NCBI GenBank assembly: GCA_029262055.1
Contig: JAJDAD010000092.1
Location: 62,001-126,000 of the forward strand
DNA from: Candidatus Zhuqueibacterota bacterium
GTDB taxonomy: Bacteria; Zhuqueibacterota; Zhuqueibacteria; Oceanimicrobiales; Oceanimicrobiaceae
Reading direction: 5' to 3'
Length of the DNA stretch: 64,000 nucleotides
The notes under the pieces were generated by a model. That model had not been told where the DNA came from. It saw only the letters and a program-made list of their open reading frames with translations, and did not search any database. A program made the position numbers and the translations under genes. Below are positions 44,479 to 51,749 of this stretch, piece after piece. How positions within the stretch are numbered: the first letter of the stretch is position 1; each line of letters starts with the position of its first letter.

Positions 44479-45372
44479 ATGCGCGGTTTCCCTGTCATAG
44501 TCTTGATGGGTTCGATTCTTCTGTCTACGGCCAATCTTTTTGCTGGAGCGTGGACACTAAAGCGTGGGCAAGTCTGGGCGAAGACCTCTCTGCTCTACCA
44601 AAAGACGTCCGAGCGTTACTATTCGGCCAATACGCCTTGCCCAATTGGCACAAACTGCAGCAGGGGCGACCGCGTGGATTTTCCCTTTGATGGAGAAAGC
44701 CGCATAACAGCCATATACCTGGACCTTGGTTACGGGCTGCTGGACCGCTTACAGCTCAATCTCCAGGTACCGTTTTTTGACATTTCGTTTACAGATCTCG
44801 CCAACCCAAGCCGGCCATCTAGTACCGATGTTGGCGACGTCCGCTTTTTTGCACAATACAGATTCCTGACAACTCCGGTGGTGGCTGCTCTCAAAGTGGG
44901 CGCCAAAGCTCCGACAGGCTTTTTTAACAAAGATGCGGAAGCTGTGCCGGTGGGAGATGGTCAGTGGGATCTGGAGCTGGGCGCTTCCTTCGGTAAGTCG
45001 CTGTGGCCGACGGCCGCCTCCGTAAACCTCGACCTCGGGTATCGTGTGCGGTTTGCGCCGGATGTAGAGATATCTGACCGGGATCCGGGCGATGAGTTTC
45101 ATTTTAGAGGTGAGGCTGGTTATACGCTCTGGCACAACCTAAGCCTGAGGGCCGCCGTCAGCGGATTGTACGGTGACAGGTTTGAACAAGAAGGCCTGGT
45201 GATTGGAGATTCTGAACGTGAGGTGCTCTTTTTTGAACCTGGGATTTCGTGGACCACACCTCAGGGTTTGCTTTTTGAGGCGTCGGTGCCGTTCACGCTC
45301 TCCGGCAAGAACTACCCAGCGGGGGCCGTGCTCAATCTGGGTATCTCATATACCTTTTCCGCCCACAAGTAG
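44479..45372 (+). CDS. Outer-membrane beta-barrel protein (paralogue of 45393-46268)
   Basis: 297 residues with a signal peptide ending near LFAGAW. It has alternating beta strands throughout and a C-terminal LNLGISYTF. The pattern GAWT.K.G..(W/Y)AK..L........Y and VGDGQWDLELGASFGKSLW, SVNLDLGYRVR is repeated in the convergent gene at 45393, so these are paralogues. It is the last gene of the cytochrome run, 21 bases downstream of the cupredoxin gene, and may be a porin-like sleeve for electron transfer or a substrate channel. The function is not known. Confidence 0.78.
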   Translation: MRGFPVIVLMGSILLSTANLFAGAWTLKRGQVWAKTSLLYQKTSERYYSANTPCPIGTNCSRGDRVDFPFDGESRITAIYLDLGYGLLDRLQLNLQVPFFDISFTDLANPSRPSSTDVGDVRFFAQYRFLTTPVVAALKVGAKAPTGFFNKDAEAVPVGDGQWDLELGASFGKSLWPTAASVNLDLGYRVRFAPDVEISDRDPGDEFHFRGEAGYTLWHNLSLRAAVSGLYGDRFEQEGLVIGDSEREVLFFEPGISWTTPQGLLFEASVPFTLSGKNYPAGAVLNLGISYTFSAHK

Positions 45373-45392
45373 GGCAGGGCCAAGTCGCACGC

Positions 45393-46268
45393 CTATTTGT
45401 GAAATGCGATCCCAAAACCGATTGTCGATGCCCGGGCGGTATTTCGGCCGGTCAAGACCTGGTCAAACTCAAAAGAAATGTCGACCGCCGGAACTATGTG
45501 ATATATAAACTGGGCCTGAGCCCTTACGAAATCCTCCAAAGCTCCGGTACCCACAAAGTTCTCCACTCGTCCGTCTACAATTCGAAAGTTCTCCTGCGTC
45601 GACTTCTCGGAAATACCACGAACACCATGTAGTTTACCGACCAGCAAGTAGTGTTCGCTCAGGTTTATCCCAAGCTCGGCAGAAAAGGGCACCTCATCTG
45701 TGGGCTCGCCTGACCTTACGCGGTAGCCTGCATCCAGGTTTAGGTAGCCATTATGGTTAAACAGGGGGCGCCCCAGCAGTAACCTGAACTCAAAATCAGT
45801 TTGGCCATCCCCCAATGGCGGGGCCGAGTCCAATTCATCCTCATCCGTCGTGTACCCCGGCGCCAATTTGAAACCGCTTTGCAGGGAAACCACCCATTCT
45901 TGTTGCGACAGCCTGTATCTGAGTCCGAAGTAGATATCGGACAGGCCTGATGACGTATTGTCGCAGCCGGAGATAGCACATGAAAAGTTCACTCGTTTCA
46001 GTGGCACGTTGCCGATGACGGTCAGGTCGTCATACAGTCCATATTCGATATACTGGTAGAAATTGAAGTCGACGACTTCGCCGTTGTTGGACAGGGGTTC
46101 TCTATCGCCATTGAGCAAATACTGTGAGGTTGATTTGAACCTGAGAAAACCCACCTTGGCGTAGTAGCTACCCGCTTTGTGCGTCCAGGCGCCTGCCTGT
46201 AGTAGAGAGTTGCTGGCGAAGATGAGAATCATCACCAGGAGTGTTGTACCGTACAGTTGTCTAGTCAT
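45393..46268 (-). CDS. Outer-membrane beta-barrel protein (paralogue of 44479-45372)
   Basis: 291 residues from ATG 46268, chosen because the signal peptide (LLVMILIFASNSLLQAG) starts there; an open frame continues to 46460. It has the same GAWT.K.GSYYAK N-terminus, PLGDGQTDFEFRLLLGRPL and GYLNLDAGYRVRSGE as its partner. It is convergent, only 20 bases between the stops. It may be the second barrel of a pair or an older duplicate. Confidence 0.75.
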   Translation of the reverse strand: MTRQLYGTTLLVMILIFASNSLLQAGAWTHKAGSYYAKVGFLRFKSTSQYLLNGDREPLSNNGEVVDFNFYQYIEYGLYDDLTVIGNVPLKRVNFSCAISGCDNTSSGLSDIYFGLRYRLSQQEWVVSLQSGFKLAPGYTTDEDELDSAPPLGDGQTDFEFRLLLGRPLFNHNGYLNLDAGYRVRSGEPTDEVPFSAELGINLSEHYLLVGKLHGVRGISEKSTQENFRIVDGRVENFVGTGALEDFVRAQAQFIYHIVPAVDISFEFDQVLTGRNTARASTIGFGIAFHK

Positions 46269-46487
46269 CAAGGTCACGTTTTGGGGGTTGAGCTTCTTAA
46301 TAAAGGAGAAGCCGTAATGTACATACTTATTCAACAAGTTCAAGAACACTATTCTTCCAAAATTGCACGTTCTGATGGCGATGAGCGTTGCTAACCTGAA
46401 CGGCGAGGAATATGTGAAGTGTTCTTTGTGTTCAAATATGTGGAAGCCTCGGTAATACAACTCAATTATTATGCAAAGGTCGACAAC

Positions 46488-47699
46488 ATGTTTCGAAGAA
46501 TCACTCTGACTCTATTTTGTGGTGTTCTTGTTTTCTTTACGGTGGTGTTGTTGAGCCTGAACGGATGCTCGAGCGACAGCCCATCCTCCACTGTGAGCCT
46601 TGAAGGTCCGCCGGATTCAGGCGGAGGCCTTGGAGGCACCGGCGGCGGTTCGGGCGGCGATGATCCCGTGGCGAATGACTCCAGTGGTTCGAAGGGTACC
46701 TGGGATCTTCCAAGAGCAGAGGTTGCAACCGGATGTCTCGGTCGGGACTGCATTCCATCGATTGAATCGCCGGTCTTTGTAAACACCTCCGACGTGGACT
46801 TTGTCGATGACACAGATTTGGTTTGGGGACTGGTTTCCGAGGGTAAGGTTTGGGGTTTTCCGGAGAACATTATGGACTGGCATGAGGTTGTCAACCTGCG
46901 CTACAGGGGCCAGCAGTTCGTCATTACCTACTGTCCTTTGACCGGGTCGGCGGTGGCTTTGGACCTAATGGCGACCGGTGAACAAAGAAGTTTCAATGAG
47001 TTTGAGGGGATGGCCTCTTTCGGCGTCTCAGGGCTGCTGTATAACAATAATTTGATCAATTACGACAGGGGCACGGGCAGCAACTGGGCACAAATGTACC
47101 TGCGCTGCGTAAACGGTCGCTATCGCGGCGTGGAAATGATTACGGTTCCCCTGATCGAGACAACCTTCCGTAATTGGAAGAAAATGTTCCCGAATTCATT
47201 GATGCTCTCGGACGACACCGGTTTCGACCGCAACTACGATATTTTCCCCTATGGCAACTTCAAGGAAGTTGAGGGCCTGCTATTTCCCATCAACAACCAC
47301 GACCGCCGCCTGTTTTTCAAGGAAAGACTGCACGGAATTGTCACAGACCGGGTTGGCCCGTCTGCCAAGACTTACCGGTTCTCATTTTTTGCTCATCCCC
47401 GTGCCGTCAACGATCAGCTCGACGGCCTGTCGGTTGTTGTTGCCGGCATGCAAGATGCTGACACGTATGTGAGTTACTTGCGCGAGGTCAATGGGACCAC
47501 TCTCACCTTTGAAATCAAAACCGACAACCCTGACATCTACCCCTTTGATTTAGTGGACAATGAGGGCACTGTCTGGAATGTCCTCGGGCACGCAATCTCC
47601 GGACCACGCACTGGCGAAAGACTGATTGCAACCCCCTCTTATAATGCCTACTGGTTCGCGTGGGGAACATTCTTTGAGGATGTTCCGATCCACCGCTAA
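46488..47699 (+). CDS. DUF3179 family lipoprotein
   Basis: 403 residues from ATG 46488 (AAAGGT seven bases upstream). The signal peptide ends at LLSLNGC, a lipobox. A Gly/Ser-rich linker is followed by the DUF3179 domain with IVFVNTSDVDFVDD-like, WHEVVNLRYRG, VITYCPLTGSA and the later TFRNWKKMFPNSLMLS and VDNEGTVWNVLG. The conserved Cys of TYCPLTG is present. The function of DUF3179 is unknown. It is divergent from the second barrel gene and follows the cytochrome block, so an envelope redox role is possible. Confidence 0.88.
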   Translation: MFRRITLTLFCGVLVFFTVVLLSLNGCSSDSPSSTVSLEGPPDSGGGLGGTGGGSGGDDPVANDSSGSKGTWDLPRAEVATGCLGRDCIPSIESPVFVNTSDVDFVDDTDLVWGLVSEGKVWGFPENIMDWHEVVNLRYRGQQFVITYCPLTGSAVALDLMATGEQRSFNEFEGMASFGVSGLLYNNNLINYDRGTGSNWAQMYLRCVNGRYRGVEMITVPLIETTFRNWKKMFPNSLMLSDDTGFDRNYDIFPYGNFKEVEGLLFPINNHDRRLFFKERLHGIVTDRVGPSAKTYRFSFFAHPRAVNDQLDGLSVVVAGMQDADTYVSYLREVNGTTLTFEIKTDNPDIYPFDLVDNEGTVWNVLGHAISGPRTGERLIATPSYNAYWFAWGTFFEDVPIHR

Positions 47700-47805
47700 C
47701 AGATTGTTTTTGCGTCCTTTTCGTCTTACCTACCCGCAGGACCCTCCACGCACGTCGTTCAGGCGGACCGCGGTTCTTTGAGCAATCCCCTCCAGGTCAA
47801 AAAAA

Positions 47806-47834
47806 TTGACAAAGATGTATATTATCGATACATT
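47806..47834 (+). promoter_or_regulatory. Strong sigma70 promoter of the lipid kinase operon
   Basis: TTGACA (47806-47811), a 17-base spacer, then TACATT (47829-47834). The -35 is perfect. The start would be near 47841, only about 27 bases before the ATG. Confidence 0.75.
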
Positions 47835-47867
47835 TTTCTTCTTTGCTCATCTAAGAACGTATCGTGA

Positions 47868-48770
47868 ATGTTAGGAAAGATACTGGTCGTCGCGAATCCA
47901 ATCTCCGGAAAGAATCGCACCAGACAGAAGACAATTGATTTTGTTTCCGGATATGTCCGCGAGCACTGCGAGACAATGACGGTGCAGCTTACCTCCGGTA
48001 GAGGTGATGCCACTGCATTGGCCCGAAATGCTGTCTCCTCAGGCTATGATCTCGTAGTCGCTATTGGTGGCGACGGCACTGTCAATGAGGTCGCGACCGG
48101 TCTGGTGCATACTGAAGTGCCGATGGCGGTGATTCCTGCCGGCTCGGGAAACGGTTTTGCCCGGAGCTTGGGGATCCCGATGGCGGTCGAGCAGGCCAGC
48201 TCAAGTTTGCTCCGAAGTCGCGTGACTGCAATCGACGTTGGCAAACTGAATGAGCGGCTGTTCTTCATGATCGCCGGCGTTGGTTTTGATGCTGCTGTCG
48301 GCAAGAGCTTTGAGGAGTACCACAGGCGGGGACCTTTCGCCTATTTCTATCTGGCCGCCCGGGAATTTTTTCGTTACCGGCCACAATCAATGAGTATTTG
48401 CATCAACGGTAAGACCTCGACATCGACGCCATTTATGGTCGCCGTCGCCAACGCACAGCAGTACGGCAATGACGCTAGAATCGCTCCTAAGGCCCGCATG
48501 AATGATGGCTTACTGAACGTTGTCATAATTCACAGCCTGTCTCTGTACGGGGTGTTCGCTGTCACGCCGCGACTCTTCTGGGGCAATATTGAGAATCTCA
48601 GCAATGTCTCCACATATGAAACGGACGCGATTTCCATTCAGCGTGACCGGGGGTCTTTTGTGAATATTGATGGCGAAGTTTGCGAGGAGGAGACCGAACT
48701 GCGGATCAACATTCTGCCACGGGCGCTGAAAGTCCTGGCCCCAACAAACAGTCAGGCTCTATGTCGGTGA
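47868..48770 (+). CDS. Diacylglycerol/sphingolipid kinase family protein (YegS-like)
   Basis: 300 residues. The ATP-binding loop is IGGDGTVNEVATGL at about 67-80, with PAGSGNGFARSLGIP at about 91. The rest matches the YegS/DagK C-terminal beta-sandwich. It phosphorylates a lipid alcohol, either diacylglycerol or a related substrate. Its last 10 bases overlap the next gene, and it heads an operon with three glycan-related genes, so lipid or glycolipid synthesis is likely. Confidence 0.9.
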   Translation: MLGKILVVANPISGKNRTRQKTIDFVSGYVREHCETMTVQLTSGRGDATALARNAVSSGYDLVVAIGGDGTVNEVATGLVHTEVPMAVIPAGSGNGFARSLGIPMAVEQASSSLLRSRVTAIDVGKLNERLFFMIAGVGFDAAVGKSFEEYHRRGPFAYFYLAAREFFRYRPQSMSICINGKTSTSTPFMVAVANAQQYGNDARIAPKARMNDGLLNVVIIHSLSLYGVFAVTPRLFWGNIENLSNVSTYETDAISIQRDRGSFVNIDGEVCEEETELRINILPRALKVLAPTNSQALCR

Positions 48771-49411
48771 ACACTGTCGTTGTCTTTGTCAAGTATCCCG
48801 AACCGGGCAAAGTGAAGACACGCCTGGCGGCAGAGATCGGCAACGAATTAGCATGTGAGTTCTACAAGGTTTTCATGGCAGAGACTTTTGCGTTGCTGGC
48901 GGAAAGCCGGGCGGACAAGATTATGGTGGCATTTGCGCCGCCCGCCCGGGAGACCGACTTTCAGAAGCTCATTCCGTCCGGATTCGAGCGATTCCCCCAG
49001 CGCGGAGACGGCCTGGGAGAGCGAATCACCTATGCCTTCGAAGACGCATTCGCGCGTGGCGCTCGCAAAGTGCTGGCGTTCGGCAGCGACAGTCCGACAG
49101 TACCGCCCGGGTTCTTGCATGACGCCTTCAACGCTTTGGAAGAAGACGATGCGGTGGTTGGCCCGACCTTTGACGGTGGATATTATCTCATTGGACTGAA
49201 ATCCAGGCAGGCTGGCCTCTTCCGCAATATAAATTGGAGCTCCGCAACCGTTCTGCAGGAGACCCTGCATGCTGCCGCCCGCCTTAAGTTGAGAATCGTA
49301 CAAACAGATGCGTGGTACGACATCGATGATCTGGGATCACTGCGTCGGGCCGTGGAAAGTGATAACGCCGGTGCCATTGCCCGGCTCTTTAAGAGCAGTT
49401 CACTGACATGA
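48761..49411 (+). CDS. TIGR04282 family glycosyltransferase (DUF2064)
   Basis: 216 residues from ATG 48761, which overlaps the previous stop by 10 bases. The N-terminal VFVKYPEPGKVKTRLA and the DSPTVPPG segment mark the DUF2064 family, a GT-A fold. Members occur beside arsenosugar genes or in glycolipid clusters; there are no arsenosugar genes here, so that name is only a family label. Likely a nucleotide-sugar transferase or pyrophosphorylase-like enzyme. Confidence 0.85.
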   Translation: MSVNTVVVFVKYPEPGKVKTRLAAEIGNELACEFYKVFMAETFALLAESRADKIMVAFAPPARETDFQKLIPSGFERFPQRGDGLGERITYAFEDAFARGARKVLAFGSDSPTVPPGFLHDAFNALEEDDAVVGPTFDGGYYLIGLKSRQAGLFRNINWSSATVLQETLHAAARLKLRIVQTDAWYDIDDLGSLRRAVESDNAGAIARLFKSSSLT

Positions 49412-49418
49412 CCTTTGG

Positions 49419-50117
49419 ATGAAACTAGCAGCACATCAACCTTGTTACTTACCCGCAATTTCTTTTGTGCGAAAGCTCTGCCTGGCAGACATTTTCGTCG
49501 TTGCGGACGACTATCAATTCACCACCAATCATCAAATCAACAGAACCCGCATCAAAACATCTGAAGGCCCATCCTGGCTCACGGTACCCGTCCTGACCAA
49601 GGGCTCGCGGGGGACAGCCATCAACCGGATTCGCCTGAACAACCGGATCGACTGGCGCGAAAAACATCTGCGGACTCTCTTTGTAAACTACACCTACGCT
49701 GCCTACTTTGAACAATATGATCATGATCTCAATGCCATCTACAGGCGCCGGTGGGACCATTTGGTGGACCTCAACTTGGCTTTGCTCGACTTCATTGTGG
49801 CAGCAATTGGGATAAAAACACGGATAGTGCTCAGCTCCGAGCTGGACCTCACTGGTTGCGGCAACGACAAACTGCGCCAGATGCTGCAGCGTCTCGATTG
49901 TGCGGTTTATCTTGCCGGCAGCGAGTTCCACAATCATCTGCGTGCCGACGATTATTCCAGGAATGGTTTCAAGGTAGAGTTTGTTGATGATGTGAAGATC
50001 AAATATCATCAGCAGTTTGGCGCATTCATAAACAATCTGTCGTTTATTGACCTGCTTTTCAATGAAGGCCCGGATTGTGTGAACCTACTGCAACAGTCAA
50101 CAGGACTCCTGCAATGA
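49419..50117 (+). CDS. WbqC family protein
   Basis: 232 residues. The WbqC signature is seen at the N-terminus, LAAHQPCYLPAISFVRKLCL then DIFVVADDYQF, and HQINRTRIKT. The family is found in O-antigen and glycolipid clusters and is thought to be an enzyme of sugar biosynthesis; the reaction is not settled. It starts eight bases after the previous gene and shares an ATGA overlap with the next, so it is in the same operon. Confidence 0.9.
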   Translation: MKLAAHQPCYLPAISFVRKLCLADIFVVADDYQFTTNHQINRTRIKTSEGPSWLTVPVLTKGSRGTAINRIRLNNRIDWREKHLRTLFVNYTYAAYFEQYDHDLNAIYRRRWDHLVDLNLALLDFIVAAIGIKTRIVLSSELDLTGCGNDKLRQMLQRLDCAVYLAGSEFHNHLRADDYSRNGFKVEFVDDVKIKYHQQFGAFINNLSFIDLLFNEGPDCVNLLQQSTGLLQ

Positions 50118-50809
50118 CCCTGGGGAAAATAGTGGTGGTCATTCCCGCCATGAATGAAGAAAAGTCCATCGGCCTGGTGCTTGCCGATATACCCCGCCAG
50201 ATTGTCTCTGACATAATCGTGGTGGACAATGGCTCAACCGACAGGACCGCGGAGGTCGCACGGGCTGCCGGTGCGACTGTGATTCGGGAGCCACAGCGGG
50301 GCTATGGCAAAGCCTGCCTGACCGGTATTGCGGCGGCCCGGAAACTGCAGCCCGCAGTAGTGGTTTTTCTGGATGGCGATTACAGCGACACGCCGCAGGA
50401 AATGAGTTTGCTCCTGCAGAAATTATCCGAGGGTCATGATCTGGTCATCGGTTCGAGAGTGCTGGGTCAGGCCGACCGCGGTGCACTACTGCCGCAAGCG
50501 CGGTGGGGCAACCTTCTTGCCGTTACTTTGATCAAGGTTCTCTTCGGGCAAAAGTACACTGATCTTGGTCCGTTCCGGGCAATCAGGTGGGACAAGCTGG
50601 AGGCGCTGCAAATGTGCGACGAGAACTTTGGCTGGACCGTCGAGATGCAGGTAAAAGCAGCAATCCGGGGACTAAGCGCTACCGAAGTGCCCGTCAGCTA
50701 CCGCAAACGCGTTGGTGTTTCCAAGGTAACCGGTACCTTGTCCGGAGCGGCCAGCGCCGGATTCAAGATCCTCTGGACAATCTTCCGCTACGCCGTGATC
50801 GCCAGATAG
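50114..50809 (+). CDS. Family 2 glycosyltransferase (DPM1/DPG-synthase-like)
   Basis: 231 residues from ATG 50114, which forms an ATGA overlap with wbqC. GT2 motifs: VVVIPAMNEEKSIGL at the start, DNGSTDRTAEVA near residue 40, and the divalent-metal motif DGDYSD near residue 90, then TDLGPFRAIRW. It resembles polyprenyl-phosphate mannosyl- or glucosyltransferases but lacks C-terminal membrane helices. It is the last gene of the operon. Confidence 0.9.
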   Translation: MTLGKIVVVIPAMNEEKSIGLVLADIPRQIVSDIIVVDNGSTDRTAEVARAAGATVIREPQRGYGKACLTGIAAARKLQPAVVVFLDGDYSDTPQEMSLLLQKLSEGHDLVIGSRVLGQADRGALLPQARWGNLLAVTLIKVLFGQKYTDLGPFRAIRWDKLEALQMCDENFGWTVEMQVKAAIRGLSATEVPVSYRKRVGVSKVTGTLSGAASAGFKILWTIFRYAVIAR

Positions 50810-51049
50810 TACGTCCCGGCAGAGCCGGTTTCTACCCGGTAGACGGTCCCCGGTTTCTTCAAATTCCCGTGAAATTTCTCGCCAAAAGCGTGGGTCGGAA
50901 AGCATGTCCTTCCAGTTACCCCAGACGGCCAGGGTGCGGTGTCTTCCGCTCCCGACTTCCCAGTCAGGTTAATCCTTGCCTCCGTAGCAAATCAACTTAT
51001 TCTGGCTAAACTTGCCAGTCCGGGACATCGAAATAGCTGGCTTTGGTGG

Positions 51050-51730
51050 CTACTTGGGGCTGGTTGCTGCTTCGCTTTGCTCACATGTGCCGGATGGTTC
51101 TGCAAACATGGCCACATATTTTATCATGGCGTTATACTTGTCCGGCAATGATTCGGCGGGATTAACGCGGATTTCAAAATTGTAAAACGGCGCCTTTGTT
51201 TTGTTGTCGAAACAGACTTTTACTTTGGCCCCACTAATGTCAATGAGCATGATGCTGATAATATCGAAGCTGGGCTCGAAGTCTAATGCCAGGTCGAATT
51301 TGGTCGCCTTCACCAGGTTCTTGATGGCAGTCCGCGGCACTCCGGCAAAGTTGATGTCTTCCGCTGAGAACGGCAGGATATTCACCTTGAGTCGCTTATC
51401 AATGAACCCGACCAGTTCCAGCTTGGAGATTACGGTTATCTTCCACTTCGGTTTGAGTTTCCGCAATCTTTCCAGTGATTTTAGGGCAGCACCGTATTCT
51501 TCCACTTTCGTGGGCAGGTAGATGAGGACGTGTTGCGCCTCCCCCAGCAGGCCGCTGATATTGATCGTCGGCTGATTCCTTTGCAGGCGTCGTTTCAGGC
51601 CGAGATACTGACTAATGGGTTTTTCGAAATAGTAGGGCATTGTTTTATCGAACCGTCGGACAAGGAAGAATATACGGAAAAACCTTTGCCGGGGCAATAA
51701 GAAATTCGGCTGCGGAGTATTCCGTCTCAT
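51050..51730 (-). CDS. GT9-like protein, short (possible heptosyltransferase relative)
   Basis: 226 residues from ATG 51730, supported by GAGGTGA six bases upstream; a later ATG at 51640 lacks a ribosome site. The middle (LIYLPTKVEEYGAALKSLER, KFDLALDFEPSFDIISIM, and the K-V-C-F-D-N segment) resembles the N-terminal half of GT9 glycosyltransferases. The usual C-terminal half is missing, so it is either a short family of its own or a partial enzyme. Its ribosome site lies at the end of the upstream helix-hairpin-helix gene, so the two are likely coupled. Confidence 0.65.
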   Translation of the reverse strand: MRRNTPQPNFLLPRQRFFRIFFLVRRFDKTMPYYFEKPISQYLGLKRRLQRNQPTINISGLLGEAQHVLIYLPTKVEEYGAALKSLERLRKLKPKWKITVISKLELVGFIDKRLKVNILPFSAEDINFAGVPRTAIKNLVKATKFDLALDFEPSFDIISIMLIDISGAKVKVCFDNKTKAPFYNFEIRVNPAESLPDKYNAMIKYVAMFAEPSGTCEQSEAATSPK

Positions 51731-51749
51731 TATCCGTCACCTCTGTTCC

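Noticed and set aside
48761-49411. Arsenosugar biosynthesis function from the TIGR04282 name
   Set aside because: No radical SAM ArsS or ArsM gene is nearby; the context is lipid and glycan synthesis.
50672-50905. 77-codon minus-strand gene in the GT2 3' region
   Set aside because: Two thirds is antisense to GT2, and the frame has no ribosome site; kept only as a possible remnant.
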